From the NCBI GenBank assembly GCA_003562535.1, contig PWUP01000033.1, positions 1-11,248 on the forward strand: a DNA stretch of 11,248 nt, in the 5' to 3' direction. The stretch's first letter is position 1, and each line of letters opens with the position of its first letter. The notes beneath the pieces were generated by a model. That model had not been told where the DNA came from and searched no databases. It was given only the letters and a program-made list of their open reading frames with translations. The stretch comes from Gammaproteobacteria bacterium. GTDB lineage: Bacteria; Pseudomonadota; Gammaproteobacteria; Competibacterales; Competibacteraceae. Below, in pieces: positions 1 through 6,721 of this stretch. The position numbers were made by a program, and so were the translations under genes.

Positions 1-761
1 CGCTGCCGATACACCTGACTGATGGCATCGGCGCTCAGCAGTATCGGTAAAGCCAGCAAGGTCGCCATCAGTCCGAGCACCTCCAGCGATAAGCCCTCAA
101 CCCAATGTAAGCGGCTGAGGGTAAGCCACTGACCGATCAGCAAGGCCGCAGGAAAGAAGGCAAAAATACGCGGCTCACGGGTGTGTTCATTCAGCCAGAA
201 CAGATGGCGGTTGATTTTAACCGTGCCCACTGTAACTACCAGCCATAACAGGCTGATGGCCAGTGGCATCCAAGGGCTGGGTAGCCATGCCAACAGCGTC
301 CCGGAGACGGATAACAGCAGATAGCACACCAGATAAGTGTTCGGCACTCCGTGTAAGAGGGTGCTGAAATGCTGCCGGGCTATGGGCAGGGCGAGCACCG
401 TGGTTAAAGCCAGCAGCGGCCATGCCAGCAGCGGTTCACCGCTGAGAGTCAACCAGGCTAAGGCCAGAAACAGTACCGGTATCAGTAACACGGTCAGGGC
501 GCGTAATGCCACGGCGGTACGCGGCAAACTCAGCCGAGTGGCTGTCCAACCGGCGGCGATATGTATTAAGCCGGTATAGGCCAGCATGATCAGATACTGC
601 CATGTGGGGGTATAAGCGCCCCAGTGGTTGCTGATCAGCATCAATGAGGACGCCAGTAAAATCACCGCACCTGCGGCTAACAGCCAGCGGATATTGCGCT
701 CTTGCAGAAAGCGATCCAGCAGCCGCAGAGGCCACGGGGTGGGGGACGCTGTAGAGGCCAT
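1..761 (-). CDS. Multi-pass membrane protein of unknown function (C-terminus beyond window)
   Basis: An open frame on the minus strand starts at ATG 761-759 and stays open to the left edge (about 253 residues, no stop). A GGAG Shine-Dalgarno-like sequence lies about 9 nt before the ATG, which supports this start. The short cytosolic-looking N-terminus (MASTASPTPW, then a basic stretch with LDRFLQERNIR) is followed by about eight hydrophobic segments. The first begins LLAAGAVILLASS, a middle one reads NTYLVCYLLLSVSG, and the last visible one is near EVLGLMATLLALPILL. The loop with NRHLFWLNEHTREPR looks cytosolic. This is an integral inner-membrane protein. I do not recognise the family and see no catalytic motif. 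It is divergent from the phn operon and need not share its function. The reading frame was checked codon by codon and is secure; the function is unknown. Confidence 0.8.
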   Translation of the reverse strand, partial: MASTASPTPWPLRLLDRFLQERNIRWLLAAGAVILLASSLMLISNHWGAYTPTWQYLIMLAYTGLIHIAAGWTATRLSLPRTAVALRALTVLLIPVLFLALAWLTLSGEPLLAWPLLALTTVLALPIARQHFSTLLHGVPNTYLVCYLLLSVSGTLLAWLPSPWMPLAISLLWLVVTVGTVKINRHLFWLNEHTREPRIFAFFPAALLIGQWLTLSRLHWVEGLSLEVLGLMATLLALPILLSADAISQVYRQ

Positions 762-876
762 CGGGGAATCTCCAGTCAGTTGACACTGCTATACCCTGGA
801 GCAAACGCCGTGCCATGCCATTAATGGCCGTCAGGCTATTGATTAATAGAAATAAATAAAAATTTTTGTACGCCAA

Positions 877-907
877 GTGCAGTCTAATGACTGCACTTCA
901 GTGCAGT
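877..907. repeat. Three alternating GTGCAGT arms forming two overlapping hairpins
   Basis: GTGCAGTC (877-884) and GACTGCAC (889-896) form a perfect 8-bp stem with a 4-nt loop, taat. CTGCACT (891-897) and AGTGCAG (900-906) form a second stem that reuses the middle arm. The two hairpins exclude each other. No T-run follows on the plus strand, so a terminator is unlikely. Possible roles are a protein binding site or a leader structure; nothing in the sequence decides between them. Confidence 0.6.
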
Positions 908-930
908 GCGGCAATGGCAGTTTGGCCGAG

Positions 931-1002
931 GTACGAGGCGCGAGGCTCGATTTGAAAGGCTCTAGGCTTTGGCGTTTAACCTTTCACCTCGTACATCGAG
1001 CC
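931..1002. repeat. Nested and interleaved inverted-repeat element
   Basis: Three perfect complementary pairs are packed in 72 bp. GTACGAGG (931-938) pairs with CCTCGTAC (987-994). GGCTCGAT (944-951) pairs with ATCGAGCC (995-1002). TGAAAGG (953-959) pairs with CCTTTCA (980-986). The second and third pairs nest as one long stem-loop. The first pair crosses the second, giving pseudoknot-like order (a b c c' a' b'). The GAGG-rich arms look like a REP-type dispersed element, though only one copy is visible here. It could also be a structured leader upstream of phnD. Confidence 0.55.
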
Positions 1003-1008
1003 GCATAA

Positions 1009-1068
1009 TCATCATGGATTAATCATATTTTGTTCATGTCATCATGGATTAATCATGTTCTATCCATA
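1009..1068. promoter_or_regulatory. Two-copy 30-bp tandem repeat, candidate operator upstream of phnD
   Basis: The 18-mer TCATCATGGATTAATCAT occurs at 1009-1026 and again at 1039-1056, exactly 30 bp apart (about three helical turns). The following 12 bp of each unit also agree at 7 positions. The core GATTAATC is palindromic, and CATG/ATG flanks give an imperfect wider palindrome. Two in-phase sites about 65-125 bp before the phnD start suit cooperative binding by a regulator, but no regulator gene is present in the window. The assignment is inference from spacing and position. Confidence 0.45.
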
Positions 1069-1133
1069 GTGCTGCAATACGGTATGTTTAAGATTGGTGT
1101 ATCGCCATTACTTGAAGCAAAGGAGAAGATCGC

Positions 1134-2033
1134 ATGTCGCAGAACACAACTATACAAAAGGGTATCTTGAGCGTAGCATTGCTGGGTCTGACGCTGTCGC
1201 TTGCAGTCAATGTGTATGCTGAGTGTGAGGATCCTAGCACGTTGACGTTCTCGTTGGTGCCGACTGAGGATACCGCAGCCGAGTTGCGACTGTATCAACC
1301 ATTGATTAGGCACCTCAGTGCCGCGACTGGCAAGGACATTGATTTCTACTCGCCGACCAGTTACGCCTCTGTGATGGAGGCAATCGCTTCGGGCTGGGTG
1401 GATATTGCAGTACTTGGGCCGGCCAGTTACACACTCGCCAAGGCACATAACGACGATATGGAAGTTTTTGCCACCTACTCTAGGTACGCCGGACACATGC
1501 AGGAGCAGGGGCCTGGGTATCGTGCGAACCTGATCGCGCGAGCCGATTCGGGGATCACTACCGTCGAAGAATCGCGCGGCAAGACCCTTGCTCTCGTCGA
1601 TCCCGCCAGTACGTCTGGTCACCTGCTTCCAAACGTGGCGTTTGCCAATGAGACCGGTGAGGCTTTGGATGACTTCTACGGGCGTATCGTTTACAGCGGG
1701 GGGCATGATTTGTCAACCATTGCTGTCAAGGAAGGACGCGTTGATGTCGCATTCGTCGCCACTCACCGGTTTGACAATGTGGTAGATCGCGGCGACATCA
1801 CTCTTGATGAGGTCACCGTGTTGTGGCGCTCGGCAGTGGTTCCCCAGGATCCGTTCGTGTTTCGCACCGTACTCTGTGAGGACTTGCGCGAACGCATCGT
1901 CGATGCGTTTCTTGGCGCGCATGAACTCCCAGAGTTAGCCGATTACTTCCGTGCAATCAATTCGCCACGATTCGTGCCGATGCAGGACAGTGACTATGAT
2001 TTGATCCGTCTGCTTCAGGCTGCTGCGGACTGA
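1134..2033 (+). CDS. phnD: Phosphonate ABC transporter, periplasmic binding protein PhnD
   Basis: This 299-residue protein has a Sec-type signal peptide: a short N-region with Lys9, a hydrophobic core at residues 11-25, and a likely cut after VYA at residue 29. The mature part reads like the PhnD/phosphite-phosphonate binding family. It has the opening TFSLVPTED, then YASVMEAIASGWVDIAVLGPASY, and the ligand-loop motif STSG at residues 159-162 (DPASTSGHLLP). The start ATG has AAGGAG 8 nt upstream. It ends in TGATAA, 5 nt before phnC. In the family, this protein captures organophosphonates (or phosphite) in the periplasm and delivers them to the PhnE permease. The downstream phosphonatase argues for a phosphonate ligand. 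The exact ligand (aminoethyl- or hydroxyethylphosphonate) cannot be read from the sequence. Confidence 0.92.
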   Translation: MSQNTTIQKGILSVALLGLTLSLAVNVYAECEDPSTLTFSLVPTEDTAAELRLYQPLIRHLSAATGKDIDFYSPTSYASVMEAIASGWVDIAVLGPASYTLAKAHNDDMEVFATYSRYAGHMQEQGPGYRANLIARADSGITTVEESRGKTLALVDPASTSGHLLPNVAFANETGEALDDFYGRIVYSGGHDLSTIAVKEGRVDVAFVATHRFDNVVDRGDITLDEVTVLWRSAVVPQDPFVFRTVLCEDLRERIVDAFLGAHELPELADYFRAINSPRFVPMQDSDYDLIRLLQAAAD

Positions 2034-2038
2034 TAACC

Positions 2039-2806
2039 ATGACTGACACACTGCTTCGCATCCAAGGGTTGCAAGTCCGCTATCCGGGTAGCGAGGCTGA
2101 TGTGCTGCGCGGTGTCGACCTGCGGGTCGCGCCACGCGAGTTTGTTGCGGTGATCGGTGGCTCGGGGTCTGGCAAATCCACATTGTTGCGTGCGATCAAT
2201 CGGCTAGTCGAACCACGAGCTGGGTCGGTGGCGCTGCGCGATATCGAGGTGACCGCACTGAAACGGCGGGCACTGCGTCAGTGTCGTCGGCGAATGGGGA
2301 TGATATTTCAGGAGTTCAACCTGATCGAACGTTACCGCGTGCTCGACAATGTACTCCTCGGTCGGGTGGGAAGTTACTCGACGCTGAGGAGTTTCTTCTC
2401 GCTTTACGGATCTGCCATGATCGACGAAGCGGCACGCTTGCTCGATCGTGTCGGCCTTGGTGATTTTCTTGACCAGCGTGTGGACAGTCTCAGCGGTGGT
2501 CAGCGGCAACGTGTCGGTATCTGTCGTGCGGTGTTTCAGCAGCCTGAGTTATTGCTGGTTGATGAGCCGACCTCTAGTCTTGATCCACGCATTGCCGTTG
2601 ACATCATGCAACTGATTCGCGATCTTGCCGAGGAGCAAGGAGTTGCCGCGCTTTGCAACATTCATGACGTCGAACTGGCACGCCGGTTTGCATCCCGCAT
2701 TATTGCCCTGCGCGACGGTGTGGTAGTTCATGATGGTACCGCTGAAACGCTGGATGCGGCGACCCTTGACCGAATCTACGCGGTTGCCGATCGGAGTGTG
2801 CTGTGA
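2039..2806 (+). CDS. phnC: Phosphonate ABC transporter ATP-binding protein PhnC
   Basis: This 255-residue ABC ATPase is of the family's usual length. Walker A is GGSGSGKST (residues 40-48), the signature is LSGGQ (151-155), Walker B ends in LLLVDEP with Asp175-Glu176, and the switch histidine is His209 (NIHDVELA). All catalytic elements are intact. The Q-loop region reads MGMIFQEFNLIERYRVLDNVLLGR, close to PhnC proteins. It hydrolyses ATP at the cytoplasmic face to drive phosphonate import with the two PhnE subunits. Its ATG lies 5 nt after the phnD stop without a strong ribosome binding site, so translation is probably coupled. Its TGA overlaps the GTG start of the next gene. Confidence 0.95.
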   Translation: MTDTLLRIQGLQVRYPGSEADVLRGVDLRVAPREFVAVIGGSGSGKSTLLRAINRLVEPRAGSVALRDIEVTALKRRALRQCRRRMGMIFQEFNLIERYRVLDNVLLGRVGSYSTLRSFFSLYGSAMIDEAARLLDRVGLGDFLDQRVDSLSGGQRQRVGICRAVFQQPELLLVDEPTSSLDPRIAVDIMQLIRDLAEEQGVAALCNIHDVELARRFASRIIALRDGVVVHDGTAETLDAATLDRIYAVADRSVL

Positions 2807-3621
2807 TCAGCGGGTATGAGTCGGGCGCTATGCAACGTTGGCATGCGGCACGTTGCCGTGCTTGGCAGGTGTCGTTGCTGACCGTAGTCGGCTTGCTGGC
2901 GCTGGCGGTATGGGCGGTTATCGACTCGGTGATTCCTGGTACCGACTGGCGGCGGATCGACGGCCTGGTTGGTGTGCTGCGGGGGGTTGGACGGTTTCTG
3001 CCGCCGGATCTATCGGGGCTCGCCACGCTGGTTCAGCCCGCTATCGAGACGGTACTGATCGCAATCGTCGGAACCTTGCTCGGGGCAATCATGTCGCTGC
3101 CGGTAGCGCTGCTTGGTGCGAGCAACCTGCTCCCGCTCGGCCGCGGTGGGTATGTGCTCGCACGCGGGCTCATGACTATGAGTCGCTCCATCCATGAAAT
3201 CGTCTGGGCTTTGATTTTTGTCTCAGCAGTAGGGCTCGGGGCTTTCGCTGGGATTCTCGCTTTGGCGTGTCGTTCTATTGGCTTTGTCTCGAAGCTGCTG
3301 GCTGAGGCCATCGAGCGGATTGATACCCGTGCGGTTGAGTCGATTCGAGCCCAAGGAGGTACATCGATCGCGGTGATCCGGCATGCAATTATCCCGCAGT
3401 TGCTGCCGATTGGAATCTCCACGCTGATTTTCGAGTGGGATATCAATGTCAACCGGGCGGCTGTGCTGGGTCTGGTCGGTGCCGGTGGACTCGGTCTTGC
3501 GTTCCACAATCAGATGATCGCGTCCAACTACGCTGGGGTGTCGACCGTGTTGTTGACAATCTTGATCATTATCCTACTCGGGGAGATGGTTTCCATGCAT
3601 TTGCGCAGGAGGCTGGTTTGA
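2803..3621 (+). CDS. phnE: Phosphonate ABC transporter permease PhnE, first copy
   Basis: This inner-membrane permease is 272 residues if it starts at GTG 2803, which overlaps the phnC stop as GTGA. An in-frame ATG at 2830 (residue 10) is an alternative start. The first membrane span is at about residues 22-43 (SLLTVVGLLALAVWAVIDSV). Further spans follow, including ETVLIAIVGTLLGAIMSLP. The ATPase-docking EAA-type loop begins at Glu179 (VESIRAQGGTS) and ends in IIPQLLP. The last span is near VLLTILIIILLGEMV. The stretch SRSIHEIVWALIFV is typical of PhnE. With its neighbour it most likely forms a heteromeric channel for the phosphonate delivered by PhnD. AGGAGG at 3607-3612, inside its end, serves the next gene. 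Confidence 0.92.
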   Translation: MISGYESGAMQRWHAARCRAWQVSLLTVVGLLALAVWAVIDSVIPGTDWRRIDGLVGVLRGVGRFLPPDLSGLATLVQPAIETVLIAIVGTLLGAIMSLPVALLGASNLLPLGRGGYVLARGLMTMSRSIHEIVWALIFVSAVGLGAFAGILALACRSIGFVSKLLAEAIERIDTRAVESIRAQGGTSIAVIRHAIIPQLLPIGISTLIFEWDINVNRAAVLGLVGAGGLGLAFHNQMIASNYAGVSTVLLTILIIILLGEMVSMHLRRRLV

Positions 3622-3624
3622 GTC

Positions 3625-4524
3625 ATGGCTGATCAAACTAGCCGGAGTGGAGGGGGGCGCTGCTCGGAAGAAGGCCCAGCTCAGCGTGCTGCCATCGATC
3701 TTGTGATCGGCGAGGTGCTACAGTTGCGGCGTCAGCGCTCCGTGCTGCGTTTTCTTGTGATTGTCGTGCTCTGCGTTGGTCTGTGGATGGCTCTTGAGTT
3801 TCTGAACGTGCGATTTGAGCGTTTCCCGGCCTTGTTTGAGCGGTTAGGAATTCTCTTCAGCACACGCTATTACCCGCCGGACTTCGAATATGTGATGCGG
3901 CCGCAGTTTCTTGCCAGTGTACTTGAGACTATCCATATGGCCATGCTTGCCACCATCGCTGGTCTGGTGCTAGCCCTGCCACTCGCCTGGTTAGCCGCCT
4001 TCAATGTCAGCCCCTTGCAAATGCGCACGCACTGGCTGGCGCGGGGGGCGATTACCGCTAGCCGCGCCATCCACGAAATGATTTGGGCGATCGTTTTTAT
4101 CATGGTGCTCGGCTACGGTGTGTTGGCCGGTGTGCTGGCGTTGACCATTGGCTGCATCGGATTTGCAGGCAAACTTTTTGCTGAGGAAATCGAATCGATA
4201 GACCCTGCGCCGGTGGAGGCGATGCGTGCTGGCGGCGCAGGGTCGCTCGCCGTATTCTTGTTTGGCGTGTTGCCACAGGTTCGCACCGCTTTCATTGGCA
4301 TTGCGATCTATACTTGGGATGTGGTGTTTCGCTCGGCTACGGTGGTTGGATTTTTTGGTGCCGGTGGCATGGGCTGGTATCTGAGGAGAACGGCGGATCA
4401 ACTGCAAAGTGGCCGAGTCGCTGCGATCATGCTGCTCATCGCGGCGCTGGTCATTACGTCGGAGATCGTGTCGCACCATGCACGGCGGGCGATCGAGGGG
4501 CGCAGCGGTGCTGTGCAGTCCTGA
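3625..4524 (+). CDS. phnE: Phosphonate ABC transporter permease PhnE, second copy
   Basis: This 299-residue permease is related to, but clearly different from, the gene just upstream. Its hydrophilic N-terminal tail is longer (about 45 residues). The first span is near FLVIVVLCVGLWMALEFL. It shares the PhnE signature SRAIHEMIWAIVFIMV. The EAA-type docking loop starts at Glu198 (VEAMRAGGAGS) and runs to VLPQVRTAF. The ATG follows the upstream TGA by 3 nt and has AGGAGG at 3607-3612. Two permease genes beside one phnC and one phnD suggest a heterodimeric channel, a layout known from several phn importers. The gap to the fusion enzyme gene is 59 nt with no terminator, so it belongs to the same operon. 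Confidence 0.92.
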   Translation: MADQTSRSGGGRCSEEGPAQRAAIDLVIGEVLQLRRQRSVLRFLVIVVLCVGLWMALEFLNVRFERFPALFERLGILFSTRYYPPDFEYVMRPQFLASVLETIHMAMLATIAGLVLALPLAWLAAFNVSPLQMRTHWLARGAITASRAIHEMIWAIVFIMVLGYGVLAGVLALTIGCIGFAGKLFAEEIESIDPAPVEAMRAGGAGSLAVFLFGVLPQVRTAFIGIAIYTWDVVFRSATVVGFFGAGGMGWYLRRTADQLQSGRVAAIMLLIAALVITSEIVSHHARRAIEGRSGAVQS

Positions 4525-4583
4525 TCGGTGTTGCGGTCAACGCCGTGACTTCCCCTAGTGATAGCTACAGGAGACACGTTTTC

Positions 4584-6569
4584 ATGATGTGGAGTTACCG
4601 CAATCCAGTCGAGGTTTCGTTTGGTGCCGGGATGTTGGACACGCTGCCGACGTTGTGTGGCAATCGATTGTATGTGCTTGTCACCTACCCGGATCCTTTC
4701 TTCAAGGCTCTGGCTGTGCGGGTGACGGAACTGCTTGGAGCACCGCTGTTGACGGTCGCCGATGTCAGCGCCAACCCGGATCGCAGCGTGCTTCAGCGAC
4801 AGGTTCAGCGCGTTGGTCAATTGCCTTGTACGCCGGAACTGGTGCTTGCCCTCGGTGGTGGATCGGTGATTGATACGGCAAAGGTACTGGCGGCTGGGGC
4901 ATACGGGTTTTCCATGGTGGATTCCTTGCTGGAGAACGGCGAGGCACCTCCAGGGTGGCAACCGTTGCCGATCGTAGCCGTGCCGACCACAGCGGGCACA
5001 GGCAGCGAGGTGACCTGCTGGGCAACGGTCTGGAACCGGGCTGCCGGGCGCAAGTTGTCGCTGGAGCATCCGTTGCTGTATCCCAAGGCCGCGCTCGTCG
5101 ATCCGACGTTGATGCTCGGCAAACCATGTGCGCTCACCATCAGCACTGGGCTTGATGCGCTGTCTCATGCTCTCGAAAGTCTCTGGAATCACAAAGTAAA
5201 TCCGTTGTCAGCGGCACAAGCGGTGGCAGCCGCTGAAACCATACTTGCAGTGCTGCCCAATCTGGTAACCCGACTTGATGATCTTGGCTTGCGAACCCGT
5301 ATGGCCGAGGCAGCTCTTCTGGCCGGGTTTGCCTTTTCCAACACTCGGACATCAATTGCGCACGCGCTGTCGTACCCGATAACCTTGGAACGGGGTATCG
5401 ATCACGGGGTAGCATGTTCATTCACGCTACCGATAGTGCTCGCAAGCCTTGCTGATGTGCAGGGTTTGACCGGTCAGGCCCTGCGCCGAATCTTTGGTGT
5501 TGATCTGCGCCGCGGTGCCGACCGGCTCACCCAGTTTCTGGATGGACTCGGGGTCAGCACCAATCCGGTCGATTACGGGATCAGTGAACTGCGCTGGGCA
5601 GCCATGGTCAAGGAAGCCACTGTCGGCACGCGCGGCCGAAATTTCAATGGTGATCCCGACAGACTGTTGACTACGGTGATTGGCGATTGCCGTGTTGTTT
5701 CGTCAGGCGCAAGCAATGAACAGGTGCGTGAGATCAAGGCGGTAGTGTTTGACTGGGCGGGCACGACGATAGACTTTGGGTCATTCGCCCCCATGGGTGT
5801 GTTCATGGAAGCGTTCAAAGCATTCGGCATTGATGTGACGATTGCCGAGGCACGCGCGCCGATGGGCGCACCTAAGCGTGCTCACATTGCCGCCATGCTT
5901 TCCATGCCGCGCCTTGCCGCGCAATGGATGCGGGCGCATGGCAGTGCCGTTGATGCTGCTGCGGTGGATCGCATCTACGAGGTCTTTGTGCCAATGAATG
6001 CGCGGGTGGTAGCAGAGTACGCGACCTTGGTTCCCGGTTGTGCCGAAGCGGTTCGGCAACTGCGCGCCCGCGGCCTGAAAATTGGATCCACGACCGGCTA
6101 CACCCGCTCAATCATGGAGCAGGTGTTACCGGTTGCGAATCAACAAGGCTACGCACCTGACAATCTGGTCTGCGGCGACGATTTGCCGGAGGGGCGCCCG
6201 GGGCCGCTGCAAATGTATCAGTGCTTCATCGATCTGCGCATCCATGCTCCGCATACCGTCGTCAAGGTCGACGATACCGCCCCGGGTATTGCTGAGGGCA
6301 GGGCCGCCGGATGCATAACCGTTGGAGTCGCCCTGTCAGGCAATCATGCCGGGCTGACCACGGAGGCGTTGGCAGTCATGTCTTCGGCCGATGTCGATGC
6401 GGTGCGACAACGGGTCGGTGCATTGCTGCGCGAAGCAGGTGCCGATTACATCATCGATACGGTTGCCGATTTGCCCGCCTTGCTCGACAGCCCCGAATTC
6501 ATGGAGTGGCACCCGATCCAGCCATGCGTCCGATTACGCTCCGCTAATCAGACCTACAATGCGCTGTAA
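4584..6569 (+). CDS. phnX: Fusion of iron-type alcohol dehydrogenase and phosphonoacetaldehyde hydrolase (PhnX)
   Basis: The gene encodes 661 residues from ATG 4584 (ATG 4587 is also possible), with AGGAG at 4569-4573. The frame is open further upstream, but that part overlaps phnE and has no family similarity. Residues 1 to about 380 are a group III Fe-dependent alcohol dehydrogenase with nucleotide motif GGGS at 91-94. The likely metal ligands are Asp191, His195, His260 and His274, spaced as in FucO-type enzymes. Its opening (WSYRNPVEVSFGAG) resembles phosphonoacetaldehyde reductases. Residues from about 380 are a HAD-fold phosphonatase. Nucleophile Asp390 (DWAGT), Schiff-base Lys431, Met427, His434, Tyr506 and Asp564 keep the exact spacing of Bacillus cereus Asp12, Lys53, Met49, His56, Tyr128 and Asp186. 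PhnX cleaves phosphonoacetaldehyde to acetaldehyde and phosphate in the cytosol. The dehydrogenase half may make that substrate from hydroxyethylphosphonate, or may reduce acetaldehyde to ethanol; the direction is inference. Confidence 0.93.
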   Translation: MMWSYRNPVEVSFGAGMLDTLPTLCGNRLYVLVTYPDPFFKALAVRVTELLGAPLLTVADVSANPDRSVLQRQVQRVGQLPCTPELVLALGGGSVIDTAKVLAAGAYGFSMVDSLLENGEAPPGWQPLPIVAVPTTAGTGSEVTCWATVWNRAAGRKLSLEHPLLYPKAALVDPTLMLGKPCALTISTGLDALSHALESLWNHKVNPLSAAQAVAAAETILAVLPNLVTRLDDLGLRTRMAEAALLAGFAFSNTRTSIAHALSYPITLERGIDHGVACSFTLPIVLASLADVQGLTGQALRRIFGVDLRRGADRLTQFLDGLGVSTNPVDYGISELRWAAMVKEATVGTRGRNFNGDPDRLLTTVIGDCRVVSSGASNEQVREIKAVVFDWAGTTIDFGSFAPMGVFMEAFKAFGIDVTIAEARAPMGAPKRAHIAAMLSMPRLAAQWMRAHGSAVDAAAVDRIYEVFVPMNARVVAEYATLVPGCAEAVRQLRARGLKIGSTTGYTRSIMEQVLPVANQQGYAPDNLVCGDDLPEGRPGPLQMYQCFIDLRIHAPHTVVKVDDTAPGIAEGRAAGCITVGVALSGNHAGLTTEALAVMSSADVDAVRQRVGALLREAGADYIIDTVADLPALLDSPEFMEWHPIQPCVRLRSANQTYNAL

Positions 6570-6675
6570 ATGGCTAAAGCGCATGCAGAGAATCACCGAC
6601 TGCGCACTTTTGCGTATGAAATTCGGAGCAGTACTGTGATCAACTCTCGGTTCGATGCCAATCTGCGGCAACGAG

Positions 6676-6684
6676 TGATACTAT
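6676..6684 (+). promoter_or_regulatory. Possible extended -10 promoter of the chemoreceptor gene
   Basis: TGATACTAT carries the extended -10 element TGn followed by TACTAT (4 of 6 to TATAAT). It would start transcription about 30 nt before the chemoreceptor ATG. No good -35 sits at the right distance, which extended -10 promoters can tolerate. It lies in the 152-bp gap after the phn operon, in which no strong terminator is visible. Confidence 0.3.
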
Positions 6685-6721
6685 AGCGGTAAACTCTTTC
6701 GTTGCAGCGGAATATGCCCTG

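Larger units (their letters stand above)
762..1133. other. Gene-free divergent intergenic region with several small repeats
   Basis: This 372-bp stretch separates the minus-strand membrane protein from phnD and must hold the promoters of both. It has an AT-rich run (about 841-868), a weak palindrome CTATT-gatt-AATAG at 836-849, and three repeat structures listed separately (877-907, 931-1002, 1009-1068). I found no convincing sigma-70 -35/-10 pair for either direction and no plausible gene. The phnD ribosome binding site AAGGAG lies at 1120-1125. Confidence 0.7.

Noticed and set aside
1036..1053. Possible Pho box (TGTCAT at 1037-1042)
   Set aside because: Only one half-site matches. The positions 11 bp to either side do not resemble CTGTCAT, so PhoB control is not supported.
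1084..1170. 28-codon open frame overlapping the phnD start
   Set aside because: It has no ribosome binding site of its own. The AAGGAG inside it belongs to phnD, and the peptide has no recognisable feature.
1134..1230. PhnD as a lipoprotein (Cys31 near the signal cleavage site)
   Set aside because: The residues before Cys31 are VYAE, which do not form a lipobox; a standard signal peptidase I cut after Ala29 fits better.
4314..4583. Upstream in-frame extension of the fusion enzyme (90 extra codons)
   Set aside because: It overlaps phnE in another frame and shows no dehydrogenase-family similarity. The ATG at 4584 has a good AGGAG and begins the recognisable family sequence.
4398..5192. Long 264-codon open frame on the minus strand across phnE and the fusion gene
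   Set aside because: It is antisense to two strongly supported genes, is rich in Arg, His and Gln, and has no recognisable domain. It is a shadow frame.
1134..6569. Horizontal transfer of the phn operon from base composition
   Set aside because: GC content counted by hand in sample lines varies as much within the operon (about 53-67%) as in the flanks (about 53-60%). No mobile genes or boundary repeats were seen.
6570..6625. Terminator after the phn operon
   Set aside because: The GCGCA/TGCGC arms are only 5 bp with a long loop, and only four T follow. Too weak to call.
6686..6718. Sigma-28 flagellar promoter before the chemoreceptor
   Set aside because: TAAA is followed by a poor GCCGATAA match (5 of 8) at the wrong spacing, and the site would lie only a few bases from the start codon.
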